From: an uncultured Lachnospiraceae bacterium
GTDB taxonomy: Bacteria; Bacillota; Clostridia; Lachnospirales; Lachnospiraceae
DNA length: 64,000 nt
Assembly: GCA_900542015.1 (NCBI GenBank)
Contig: UQLY01000003.1
Location: 124,001-188,000 of the forward strand
Direction of reading: 5' to 3'
Shown here: one piece after another, positions 51,522 to 59,270 of the stretch
How positions within the stretch are numbered: the first letter of the stretch is position 1
How the letters are laid out: the number at the start of each line of letters is the position of its first letter
The notes under the pieces: generated by a model
Told to the model about the DNA's origin: nothing
Seen by the model: the letters and a program-made list of their open reading frames with translations, nothing else
Database searches by the model: none
Made by a program: the position numbers and the translations under genes

Positions 51522-52100
51522 TTATCTCGCCCCTTTATCTCTGCTATGGTAATTCCTTTGTGTATGCTGCTGATCAGCTTCTCTTTGATATATCCGTAAT
51601 CTTTCTTCAAAGGTTGCTTTTGGTGGTGTTTTCTCCCCATAGTTTTCTTCCCATGTGGCAACATCCATCTGATACTTATACGTGGCATCCTGAGCGATTT
51701 TAATTGCATTATAGAATTGCTGTACAGTATCGAATCCATATCTTTTTACAATACCGGATAATCCCGATTTGAGAATATCTATTTCCTCATTCTTTCGCTC
51801 AATCTTACTGTCAAGCTCCCTCTTCTTGGTTAGTCTTGAAATACCGTGCAAATCGTCTCGTTCTATCTCCAGCAAATTCCTCTCATGCTCTGCTTTGAAG
51901 ATTATTTCGTTTTGCTTATCCAGTTCATTCTTAATTCGCTGTAACTTTGGATAAACAGCTGCATCCGGTGGCATGGCAGGTTTGGGTGGTATCTGCGGTT
52001 TGTGCGGTTCTGTAACCTCTTTATTTTCAACAGTTGGAACAATCGCAATGCCTGGCGTCGATACTACTTCCTCAGCATATAGTGCTTCCTCCTCTCGTAA
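51522..52100 (-). pseudogene. 5'-truncated relaxase (MobA/MobL-like) C-terminal fragment
   Basis: The frame is open from about 52100 (after an in-frame stop) to 51522, without a proper start: it begins REEEALYAEEVVSTPG, a Pro-rich linker with PQIPPKPAMPP, then a coiled-coil (KLQRIKNELDKQNEIIFKAE, DLHGISRLTKKRELDSKIER) and KRYGFDTVQQFYNAIKIAQD. This is the C-terminal tail found on mobilisation relaxases of Firmicute conjugative elements; the N-terminal nuclease part is missing. An internal ATG at 51974 could give a 150-aa peptide, but I regard the gene as broken. Confidence 0.55.
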
Positions 52101-52144
52101 ATGTTACTTAGGGGAAAGAGGTGGAAGGATTATATAAGTGAGCG

Positions 52145-52276
52145 GATAGCTTAGGCTATCTGGTTACGAACATTATGCCGTATCCGGCATGAAAAGCTCG
52201 ATGCAATCGAGAAATACCCAGAGTACAAATCGAAGATTTGTGCGAAGGGTGTATTTCGCTCTCAAACGCTCTCAAA
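52145..52276. other. cluster of four hairpins and a tandem 10-base repeat
   Basis: Four inverted repeats follow each other: GATAGC/GCTATC (52145-52160), ATGCCG/CGGCAT (52175-52190), CTCGAT/ATCGAG (52197-52211), and a long GAAATAC/GTATTTC (52211-52257) that encloses CAAATC/GATTTG. Then CGCTCTCAAA is repeated twice in tandem (52257-52276). The region lies between the relaxase fragment and xis and contains no gene (52101-52491). It could be a transfer origin or a structured RNA of the element. Confidence 0.4.
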
Positions 52277-52491
52277 CGCCGAGGGCTTGTTAAAAAATTA
52301 GTACATGAAAATATACATTGTTTTTTACATAACTTTTTGGCTATCACACATCTATCATCTTCCTATCCTCATTCCCTGAAAATTCCGGTTGATACCAGAG
52401 AAAGCACATGATATAATCTATTTGCGTGTAGGTATATCATGGCTTCGGTCTGATACATACCATTGGGGCGGTTTCATAGGAAGCCGCCCTT

Positions 52492-52722
52492 TTAAGTTGT
52501 CACTTTTCGTGCGACAGCTTTGACAGTATTCTTATCTCTCAAGTCCCTGCCTTCATTGGCTTCCATAAACGTTTCCAGTATATCGGTTTTGATAAGAACC
52601 TTTCTTCCTACCCGGAGTACCGGAAGTTTCTTCCATTCCACCAGATTCCGGAGAGTGTTTCTCCCGATACCTGTGTAGTCAGCAGCTTCCTCTATGGATA
52701 AGGCAATCTTCGTTTCTGTCAT
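52492..52722 (-). CDS. xis: excisionase (Tn916 Xis-like, helix-turn-helix)
   Basis: 76 residues from the ATG at 52722 with a perfect AAGGAGGTGATT site. Winged-helix excisionase: LSIEEAADYTGIGRNTLRNL, then WKKLPVLRVGRKVLIKTDIL ETF, as in MerR/AlpA-like Xis of Tn916-type elements. It would bend DNA at the element end and push the integrase towards excision. Divergent from the XRE regulator gene, with a strong promoter of its own. Confidence 0.88.
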   Translation of the reverse strand: MTETKIALSIEEAADYTGIGRNTLRNLVEWKKLPVLRVGRKVLIKTDILETFMEANEGRDLRDKNTVKAVARKVTT

Positions 52723-52770
52723 TGAATCACCTCCTTGCAAATCGCATTATGCAATTTCTGTAGTAGTGAT

Positions 52771-52799
52771 ACTATAACGCTTTTATATCTTCTTGTCAA
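52771..52799 (-). promoter_or_regulatory. promoter of xis
   Basis: On the minus strand TTGACA (complement of 52794-52799), 17 bases, TATAGT (complement of 52771-52776). Confidence 0.68.
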
Positions 52800-52837
52800 G
52801 CATTACGAAATCCAAAAAACAATTATTGACTTGCATA

Positions 52838-52866
52838 TTGCAATTATAAAAGGCATGTGATATAGT
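52838..52866 (+). promoter_or_regulatory. promoter of the element's XRE regulator
   Basis: TTGCAA (52838-52843), 17 bases, TATAGT (52861-52866), 32 bases before the start codon. Repeated ATTGCA/TGCAAT strings in 52741-52860 may be operators for the XRE protein, which would then control both divergent promoters. Confidence 0.55.
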
Positions 52867-52897
52867 AGTACCATACCGAAAAAGGAGGCGTACCAAT

Positions 52898-53515
52898 ATG
52901 AAAGATAAAGAGTTACGCAAGCTAATCGGTAGCAGGGCAAAACAGCGAAGATTGGAGCTTGATTTGAAACAGCCTTATATTGCAGAGAAGATGGGAGTAA
53001 CTCCCTCTACTATCCAAAGATATGAGGCAGGTACAATCGACAATACCAAGAAGCTGGTGCTGGATGGTCTTTCAGAGGCACTTCATGTATCTGTGGAATG
53101 GCTCAAAGGAGAAACCGATGAATACGAAACAGACATTACGGATAAGAAAGAATTACAGATTCGTGATGCAATGAGCAGTATTCTAAACCGACTTCCCTTT
53201 GACCTAAGTAATGAGGAAGCTGATTTCTCGAAAGACTTATTGCTACTGATATTACAGGAATATGAGTTGTTTATGGATTCATTCCAGTATGCCTGTAAGA
53301 ATTTCAAAGGCAATACGGAAAATGCGGACATAGCAGCCACAATGGGGTTTGAATCAAACCAAGAGTACAATGAGATAATGTTTCTTCGGGAGATTACCCA
53401 TTCTGTCAATGCCTTTAATGACATGGCAGATGTGATAAGACTCTATTCCAAAAAACCGGAGACGGCTACACAAAGGCTTGCAAATCTTTTAGCGGATGAT
53501 TCCGAATCGGTATAG
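52898..53515 (+). CDS. XRE-family regulator of the integrated element
   Basis: 205 residues: a Cro/C1 HTH at the start (IGSRAKQRRLELDLKQPYIA, EKMGVTPSTIQRYEAGTIDN) and a helical C-terminal part of unknown role (LPFDLSNEEADFSKDLLLLI). GGAGG precedes the ATG. The placement between divergent xis and downstream int is typical for the repressor that keeps an integrative element silent; 86 bases separate it from int. Confidence 0.88.
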   Translation: MKDKELRKLIGSRAKQRRLELDLKQPYIAEKMGVTPSTIQRYEAGTIDNTKKLVLDGLSEALHVSVEWLKGETDEYETDITDKKELQIRDAMSSILNRLPFDLSNEEADFSKDLLLLILQEYELFMDSFQYACKNFKGNTENADIAATMGFESNQEYNEIMFLREITHSVNAFNDMADVIRLYSKKPETATQRLANLLADDSESV

Positions 53516-53601
53516 TTAGACAACCGGAGTTATGATATACTTACACGCAAGAAGCATTTCATCAGTTCCGATTGTCTGATATCGAAAGGAGACACACGAT
53601 T

Positions 53602-54894
53602 ATGGCAAAAGGATCTGTAAGAAAAAAAGGAAAGAAATGGTACTACCGCTTCTATGTGGAGGATGCAAGTGGCAATCTGGTACAGAAGGAATTTGCGGGA
53701 ACAGAAAGTAAAAGTGAAACAGAAAAGCTGTTAAGACAGGCAATGGAGGATTACGAAAGTAAGAAGTTCATTGCAAAGGCTGACAACATTACCCTCGGAG
53801 AACTGCTCGACATTTGGGCAGAGGAAGAACTAAAGGTCGGCACATTAAGCAATGGAACTGTTGGTAATTATCTTCAGGCGGTCAATCGGATTAAGCAACA
53901 CCCTATCAATGACCGAAAGCTGAAAACAGTCACTTCGGAGCATTTGCAACAGTTTATGGATTTGCTTACCTTTGGTGGAACAGCCGGTAGCTTTATTTCC
54001 AAAGGCTACACAAAGGATTATGTGCATTCCTACTCTGCTGTGTTACAGCAGGCATTTCGCTTTGCAGTATTTCCAAAACAGTGGATTACCTTTAATCCCA
54101 TGCAGTATGTGGTGTTAAAGCGAAAGACGGAAAATGTGAATTTATTTGCAGAGGACGATGCCGAAGATGTGAATGCCAAACCGCTTACCCACGAAACGTA
54201 TCAGAAGCTGTTGGAACAGCTTGGCAAAAGAAGTAAGGATGCAATCCTTCCGGTTCAGATAGCTTATTTTACCGGGCTACGGCTCGGAGAAGTTGCAGGA
54301 CTGACTTGGCAGGATATTAACCTTGAGGAACAGTATCTTACTGTAAGGCGAAGTGTCCGCTACAACGGAGCAAGACACAAAACAGAAATTGGTCCTACAA
54401 AACGGAAAAAGGTGCGTGTGGTGGATTTTGGCGATACTCTCGCCGGAATCCTAAAGACAGCCAAAAAGGAACAGCACAAGCAGCGTTTTCAGTACGGACA
54501 ACTGTACCACAGAAACTATTACAAAGAGGTTCGGGAAAAGAATCGTGTGCATTATGAATATTATAATCTTGATGGCACTCAGGAAGTACCGATGGATTAT
54601 ACAGAAATCTTCTTTGTATGTTTAAGGTCAGATGGGTGTCTGGAACTTCCAAGCACAGTAGAAACAGCCTGCAGGAGTGCCAGCAGGAAAGTACCTGAGT
54701 TGGAAGGCTTTCACTTCCACACATTAAGGCATACCTACACCACCAATCTTCTGTCAAACGGAGCACAGCCAAAGGATGTCCAGGAGTTGTTGGGACATTC
54801 CGATGTTAGTACCACAATGAATGTTTACGCTCACGCAACGAGGGAAGCAAAGCGAAATTCCGCAAGACTTCTGGATAAGGTTGCAGGGCAATAA
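53602..54894 (+). CDS. int: tyrosine recombinase/integrase
   Basis: 430 residues from the ATG at 53602 (GGAG ten bases upstream), starting MAKGSVRKKGKKWYYRFYVE, an arm-binding AP2-like N-terminus. A SAM-like core-binding domain follows (TLGELLDIWAEEEL, YLQAVNRIKQHPIND). Catalytic domain: Arg in FTGLRLGEVAGLTW, HTLRHTY (about 373-379), LGHSDVSTTMNVYAH with His399 and the nucleophile Tyr409. All catalytic residues are present, so the enzyme could still be active although the element seems degraded. Closest in look to integrases of Tn916-like and ICE-like elements of Clostridia. Confidence 0.93.
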   Translation: MAKGSVRKKGKKWYYRFYVEDASGNLVQKEFAGTESKSETEKLLRQAMEDYESKKFIAKADNITLGELLDIWAEEELKVGTLSNGTVGNYLQAVNRIKQHPINDRKLKTVTSEHLQQFMDLLTFGGTAGSFISKGYTKDYVHSYSAVLQQAFRFAVFPKQWITFNPMQYVVLKRKTENVNLFAEDDAEDVNAKPLTHETYQKLLEQLGKRSKDAILPVQIAYFTGLRLGEVAGLTWQDINLEEQYLTVRRSVRYNGARHKTEIGPTKRKKVRVVDFGDTLAGILKTAKKEQHKQRFQYGQLYHRNYYKEVREKNRVHYEYYNLDGTQEVPMDYTEIFFVCLRSDGCLELPSTVETACRSASRKVPELEGFHFHTLRHTYTTNLLSNGAQPKDVQELLGHSDVSTTMNVYAHATREAKRNSARLLDKVAGQ

Positions 54895-54901
54895 ACAAAG
54901 A

Positions 54902-54981
54902 TTTCCCTTGTAAGTTACCCATAAGGGCAAAAACAAGGGAAAATACATACAAGTTCACGATTCGAGGCTCTGAAAGCCTTG
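54902..54981. repeat. integrase-arm-like repeats and att-like core, right side
   Basis: TTTCCCTTGT (54902-54911) and ACAAGGGAAA (54933-54942) form a 10-bp inverted repeat just after int, with ATAAGGGCAA between them. CGAGGCTCTGAAAGCCTTG (54963-54981) follows and resembles, in reverse complement, a sequence at 48298-48317. Such arrangements mark the end of an integrative element. Bases 54982-55385 are AT-rich and hold no gene; a TATAAT at 55308-55313 may serve the next gene. Confidence 0.45.
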
Positions 54982-55385
54982 AAAAATAAGGAAAGTTAGT
55001 TGGATTGATAAACAACTCTCGATTTATCAAAATGAATTATACCATAATCTGTTTAATAGTACCATTTTTTGATAATATTTTTACCCGTCTATATAATGTA
55101 ATGTATCGTAGATACTGGATAATGTCCCGTTTTCTCAATTTTTATATAGGATAGGCAGAGGTGTACGGATTTATTTACCTTATCCACTAATAATTAACAT
55201 GTAAATAATATAAATCCGTTTTGAATCTTGTAGAAAGGGAACTGTCGGAAACCAATAATCTCTTTTTCTTTTTTATAAAAAGAAGTGACTTAGAATATGA
55301 GGAATAGTATAATATGAACAGATATTTTGAGAATAAGCAGGAATGATTAGATATGATTTTGGGGTAGAGGGTATTATATTATATT

Positions 55386-56195
55386 ATGAAAGAAAATGAA
55401 ATTGTCCTTTTTACAGACGATAAAATAGAATTGGAGGTTCCAATTACTCCAGATCAGGAAACTGTATGGTTGACGCAAGAACAGATGTCCATACTATTTG
55501 ATACAGCACGTTCTTCCATAGCATATCACATTGGCAACATATTTAAAGAAGGGGAACTAGATAAAAATACTTCTGTCGAAATTTTCGACAGAAGTGAAAA
55601 TAAAGCATCCAGACCGCCTAAATATTATAATCTGGATGTGATTATATCAGTAGGGTATAGAGTGAAATCTAAGCGAGGCGTTGCTTTTAGAAAATGGGCG
55701 AATGCTGTATTAAAAAAATACATAATCAAAGGCTATGCGGTAAATCATAATCGTATGAATCAGCTAAATGAGGTAATACGAGTTATGAAGAGAGTAGAAA
55801 GCAACCTTGATACTAAGCAAGTGCTGACGGTAGTAGAAAGGTATAATCAGGCATTGGAATTGTTGGATGCTTATGATCATCAGAATATGGAACGTCCGAA
55901 AGGAAATAAGGCAACATATATTCTGACTTATGAGGAATGTAGAAAAGTTATTGATAATATGAAATTTGGAGATAGTAGTTCTTTATTTGGTAATGAAAAG
56001 GATGATTCTTTCAAGGGAAGCATCGGGGCAATTTATCAAAGTTTTGCGGGAGAAGATTTGTATCCCACTTTGGAGGAAAAGGCGGCAAATTTATTATATT
56101 TTGTCACTAAGAATCACAGTTTTTTTGATGGAAATAAGAGAATTGCAGCATCGGTCACGAAAGCGTGTTTCCGTGATCGATGCTGCAATTTATAA
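55386..56195 (+). CDS. RhuM-Fic family protein, C-terminally truncated
   Basis: 269 residues. The N-terminal RhuM domain is clear: VWLTQEQMSILFDTARSSIA, then VEIFDRSENKASRPPKYYNL and DVIISVGYRVKSKRGVAFRK WAN. A Fic/Doc-type domain follows from about 190 with the catalytic motif HSFFDGNKRIAA near 248-259. Normal relatives continue for about 50 residues after this motif; here the frame ends 14 residues later, inside a long inverted repeat. The catalytic loop is kept but the supporting helices are lost, so activity is doubtful. The ribosome site is weak (GAGGG, 14 bases away). Orphan accessory gene beside the integrated element. Confidence 0.72.
   Translation: MKENEIVLFTDDKIELEVPITPDQETVWLTQEQMSILFDTARSSIAYHIGNIFKEGELDKNTSVEIFDRSENKASRPPKYYNLDVIISVGYRVKSKRGVAFRKWANAVLKKYIIKGYAVNHNRMNQLNEVIRVMKRVESNLDTKQVLTVVERYNQALELLDAYDHQNMERPKGNKATYILTYEECRKVIDNMKFGDSSSLFGNEKDDSFKGSIGAIYQSFAGEDLYPTLEEKAANLLYFVTKNHSFFDGNKRIAASVTKACFRDRCCNL
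56143..56190. repeat. long inverted repeat at the truncated end of the RhuM-Fic gene
   Basis: ATTGCAGCATCG pairs with CGATGCTGCAAT, and inside them TCACG with CGTGA, around a 12-base loop. The left arm is normal Fic coding sequence, so the right arm looks like an inverted copy of it. It may also act as a transcription stop between the convergent genes. Confidence 0.55.
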
Positions 56196-56215
56196 ATGCA
56201 ACAGCCCTACCTTTT

Positions 56216-56761
56216 TTATTCCATCAATGCCCTTAAAAGCATAATATGGTATTCCTCATCCTGAATGATTCTGGCGAGTACGGCGCCCACATATTCATCC
56301 TGAATGTTCCTTATGTGCATTTTGTACTGGTTGATCGCCGCCTGTTCATCTTCAATTCCGGATTGCAGGATGCTTCTTGTATTTTCAGGGGATTTCAGAT
56401 ATTCGGGCGTCCACATCAAACGTTTTCCGTTGTTCTGCCTTGCAATAAAATCAACGTTTCCGCCCAACAGAACAATCAATTCGCCTAATTTCTGAAGATG
56501 TATCATTTCCGCCATTGCAATGCCTAAAATGGTTTTTGCGACCGCACATTTTTCACGGGACAGGCGGCTTTCATCCGTGATATATTGTGTAATTGCAGAC
56601 ATTTCCGACACGGGACCGCAATAGTCAAAGCTCAGAATATTGGCGTACATCCTGTTTTTTTCCCTGACCTGTATGGGCGGGTAGGGCAGCTCCATCATAA
56701 TAGGCGATACACCCATAAAATTACAGGTATTGACAAACATATTATCATTTTCTTGCATCAT
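56216..56761 (-). CDS. ferritin-like domain protein (manganese-catalase/CotJC-like)
   Basis: 181 residues of a four-helix bundle with carboxylate/His metal ligands: VSEMSAITQYITDESRL (first Glu), AMAEMIHLQKLGELIVLLGG (E-x-x-H), IEDEQAAINQYKMHIR (Glu) and IIQDEEYHIMLLRALME (E-x-x-H). The N-terminal LPYPPIQVREKNRMYANIL is shared with manganese catalases and CotJC spore coat proteins. It probably handles peroxide or iron. No PerR-type palindrome was found at its start. AGGAACC precedes the ATG. Confidence 0.8.
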   Translation of the reverse strand: MMQENDNMFVNTCNFMGVSPIMMELPYPPIQVREKNRMYANILSFDYCGPVSEMSAITQYITDESRLSREKCAVAKTILGIAMAEMIHLQKLGELIVLLGGNVDFIARQNNGKRLMWTPEYLKSPENTRSILQSGIEDEQAAINQYKMHIRNIQDEYVGAVLARIIQDEEYHIMLLRALME

Positions 56762-56806
56762 GTGATCGGTTCCTATGATCCTTCTTTATGATAATATATT
56801 TCGATT

Positions 56807-58282
56807 TTATTTTCGTATGCTTAATATTTTTCCCGCCCGATAATAGGAAAAGTTAAAGTCCAAAATTCCCATATCCTCATATTCCGTCCATGGATTTCTC
56901 CACGCATATTGCGTATCGGCTTCTTCCAAAAACACCCCTGCCTCTTCCATTGCGGGCACCGCATCGGCGCTCAGGGTATAAAGATACGCCTGATCCGCCA
57001 ATTCTTCCTGGCTCAGATTGTATTTTGCAATCCAATAATCCGGTCTTGCCAGAGAAAATCCGATATATAATACCGTTACGACGACCATTGCATAAGAAAA
57101 AAGAGGAAAATCGGTTCGATAAACGGTAACCATACATCCGATTAACAGCAGGCTGATGACCACCAACGCCCATAAAACCAGCACTCTTAAAAAGGTCAGT
57201 TGATAAGTCTGTACATACAGGATCATCCTCATTGCCGACGAAGCGATCATAATAAAGGTACAGCAGGAAAAAACCGTCATAATGACCTTTAATATCCGGT
57301 TTTCCCGGAATCTTGCAATACAGATTAAAACAATTACCAGATTGATCATGCAGACAAACAACAGTTGGAAAAATCCCTCTCTTGCATATCCCGCATAAGT
57401 GTATCCGTCCGGCAGACGAAAGCCGCCGATAAATAAGTAGGAGATCTGAATAACGGAAAAAATCAGGTATACCATCGTAATGATCGACAGAAAGGTAATC
57501 GCCGTTATAGGTTCCCATTTCTTTTTTTCCGCCGTTTCATCCGCAATTTTCCCTTCCGCAAAATAGGAAAGCAGACTGTAAGAGCCGACGATCCCCAGAA
57601 CAATCAACAGCAATAAATAAAAGGGTCTTTCCGGCATACGGATATTGGAAAACAATTCCTCGAACAAATTGCGGAATACCGCGTCCGCGCTTACCAGCAG
57701 ACTGACAATCACAAGCAGAAGCGGGATGGAAATAAAAATACCAAGCCAGATGTATTTCGCCTTGCTGTTTTTATCCTTCTCCTTCGCACCGCCTTCAAAG
57801 TAAGCGGCTGCATCCATATAAAGATGCCTGCAGTATCCTACGGAAAGAATGGGCGCCAAAAATATTTCCTGTAAATATTTCCCGAATCCCCATTTCTTTG
57901 TATTACAGAAATGAGTAAACAGGAAACTTAAAATCAATAAAATGATGCCGCAGGTGTTAAAGAAAACCAGCACCCGGCTCCCCGTCAGGCAACTGCTGAC
58001 GCTTAAAATCTCCCATGCCGCAAAATAAAACAGGGCGCTTGTTTTTGTTGTAATAGCAAGCTGACGGAAACCAAGCATAAACAGTATCATCGTTGCCACG
58101 CCTAAAACCGGCATTGTAATTCCGTGGAAGCCTTTATACAGACAGACTGTAAATAAAATACCGTAGATCAGACAGCCCGGTCCGAAGAACTGAAACTTCT
58201 GCCTCAATTTGCTTTCTTCTTTTGATTTTATATCCAAAACCGGCTGCGGATTGTTTATACTTTCCGTAATAACCTCGTTCAT
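56807..58282 (-). CDS. DUF4173 family membrane protein
   Basis: 491 residues with about twelve membrane helices. The end of the helix region has SSAMRMILYVQTYQLTFLRV LV, the conserved block of DUF4173 proteins, and the C-terminal part (IAKYNLSQEELADQAYLYTLSADAVPAM) is a short soluble tail, also typical. Function of the family is unknown. It follows the XRE gene after 17 bases and belongs to a cassette with the DUF2975 gene, probably controlled by that regulator. Confidence 0.82.
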   Translation of the reverse strand: MNEVITESINNPQPVLDIKSKEESKLRQKFQFFGPGCLIYGILFTVCLYKGFHGITMPVLGVATMILFMLGFRQLAITTKTSALFYFAAWEILSVSSCLTGSRVLVFFNTCGIILLILSFLFTHFCNTKKWGFGKYLQEIFLAPILSVGYCRHLYMDAAAYFEGGAKEKDKNSKAKYIWLGIFISIPLLLVIVSLLVSADAVFRNLFEELFSNIRMPERPFYLLLLIVLGIVGSYSLLSYFAEGKIADETAEKKKWEPITAITFLSIITMVYLIFSVIQISYLFIGGFRLPDGYTYAGYAREGFFQLLFVCMINLVIVLICIARFRENRILKVIMTVFSCCTFIMIASSAMRMILYVQTYQLTFLRVLVLWALVVISLLLIGCMVTVYRTDFPLFSYAMVVVTVLYIGFSLARPDYWIAKYNLSQEELADQAYLYTLSADAVPAMEEAGVFLEEADTQYAWRNPWTEYEDMGILDFNFSYYRAGKILSIRK

Positions 58283-58299
58283 ACTCTAACGCTCCCTTC

Positions 58300-58539
58300 T
58301 TATTCTCCTTCTTGTGTAAAGTCCCCCGGGGATTCTCCGTTGGGCTGCCATTCCAAAATATCTCCCGGCTGGCAATCCAATGCCTTACAGATTTTATTCA
58401 GCGTATCGATTTTGATCGCCTTCGCTTTTCCGTTTTTCAAAATAGAGATATTTGCCATTGTAATGCCGACTTTTTCGGATAATTCTGTTACGCTCATTTT
58501 CCGTTTTGCCAGCATGACGTCTATATTTATTATAATCAT
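58300..58539 (-). CDS. small XRE/Cro-type regulator (YozG-like)
   Basis: 79 residues from the ATG at 58539, eight bases after GAAGGG; the ATG three codons earlier is too close to the site. The whole protein is one HTH: MLAKRKMSVTELSEKVGITM, ANISILKNGKAKAIKIDTLN, KICKALDCQPGDILEW. Such YozG-like regulators usually stand next to DUF2975 membrane proteins, as here (19 bases downstream of one). It may sense the membrane partner's state. Confidence 0.87.
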   Translation of the reverse strand: MIIINIDVMLAKRKMSVTELSEKVGITMANISILKNGKAKAIKIDTLNKICKALDCQPGDILEWQPNGESPGDFTQEGE

Positions 58540-58558
58540 CGTCATCACCCTTCTTACT

Positions 58559-59038
58559 TTAAATTGTCAGTTCCGTTTCTTCTTTGAGCGCGGCGGCTTT
58601 ATAAACCAGATGAGATAACGCAGCGGCGGCTATTGTTACGGCAATGCCTCCGAAAACCACCAGGATACAAAGCAGAGTCAGCCCGCCGTGGTTCATATCC
58701 AAAACATAAAAAATACAGCTTCCCACAAACAGAAACAGCGAATCAAACGCTGCCAGCCCCGAAATATACTTTAACAGCCTTGCGTTAATTGCCGAAAAGG
58801 AATTGTCCTTTCCGATTTCCACGGCAATCCGATATCCGCAGATCAGCACCAGATAACAGGGAATCGCTGTCAGCCAAATGAAAATCACCCATGATAAATA
58901 ATAATATTTATACGACGGTTCATTATATAAAATTGCCTTTCCCCCTACCGGAATAAAATACAAATAAATAACCAAGCCGCAAATCCCGATCCCGATCATT
59001 ACCGCCTTTAAGGAATTTGCAAGTCCTTTTTGACTCAT
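58559..59038 (-). CDS. DUF2975 family membrane protein
   Basis: 159 residues from the ATG at 59038, with AGGAGG seven bases before it; the long frame to 59119 is not needed. Four membrane helices with the DUF2975 features: FIWLTAIPCYLVLICGYRIA, GKDNSFSAINARLLKYISGL, and a last helix followed by LSHLVYKAAALKEETELTI, the conserved L-x-x-A-x-x-L-x-E-E-x-E-L-T-I ending. First gene of a cassette with the XRE regulator and the DUF4173 protein. Confidence 0.87.
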   Translation of the reverse strand: MSQKGLANSLKAVMIGIGICGLVIYLYFIPVGGKAILYNEPSYKYYYLSWVIFIWLTAIPCYLVLICGYRIAVEIGKDNSFSAINARLLKYISGLAAFDSLFLFVGSCIFYVLDMNHGGLTLLCILVVFGGIAVTIAAAALSHLVYKAAALKEETELTI

Positions 59039-59160
59039 ACTAAAACCTCCTGCATTTTTAATATCATATTTGTTTTTTCTTTTCCATAATATACCACTGT
59101 CATTTACGCATGTCAACAATTTTTTATTGATTTACAATAAATATTTAAAGAAATACAAAA

Positions 59161-59208
59161 AATAACGGCGGAATCCTACGGACATTTCCATAAGCCTTCC
59201 GCCGCTAT
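59161..59208 (-). terminator. terminator of ahcY
   Basis: CGGCGGAA (59166-59173 region on the plus strand) pairs with TTCCGCCG (59197-59204), extended by ATA/TAT, and is followed on the minus strand by TTATTTTTT. It closes the TetR-ahcY transcript. Confidence 0.75.
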
Positions 59209-59270
59209 TTCAATCTTTTTTCATAAAATAAGCCGGTAAAATAAGTCAATCAGCCCGACCGTTGTTACTT

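Noticed and set aside
52156..52347. 63-codon minus-strand frame over the hairpin cluster
   Set aside because: Spans the inverted repeats, has no ribosome binding site, and the repeats explain the open frame.
54895..55100. tRNA gene as integration target next to int
   Set aside because: No cloverleaf or TTCGA-type T-loop in a proper context was found in either strand.
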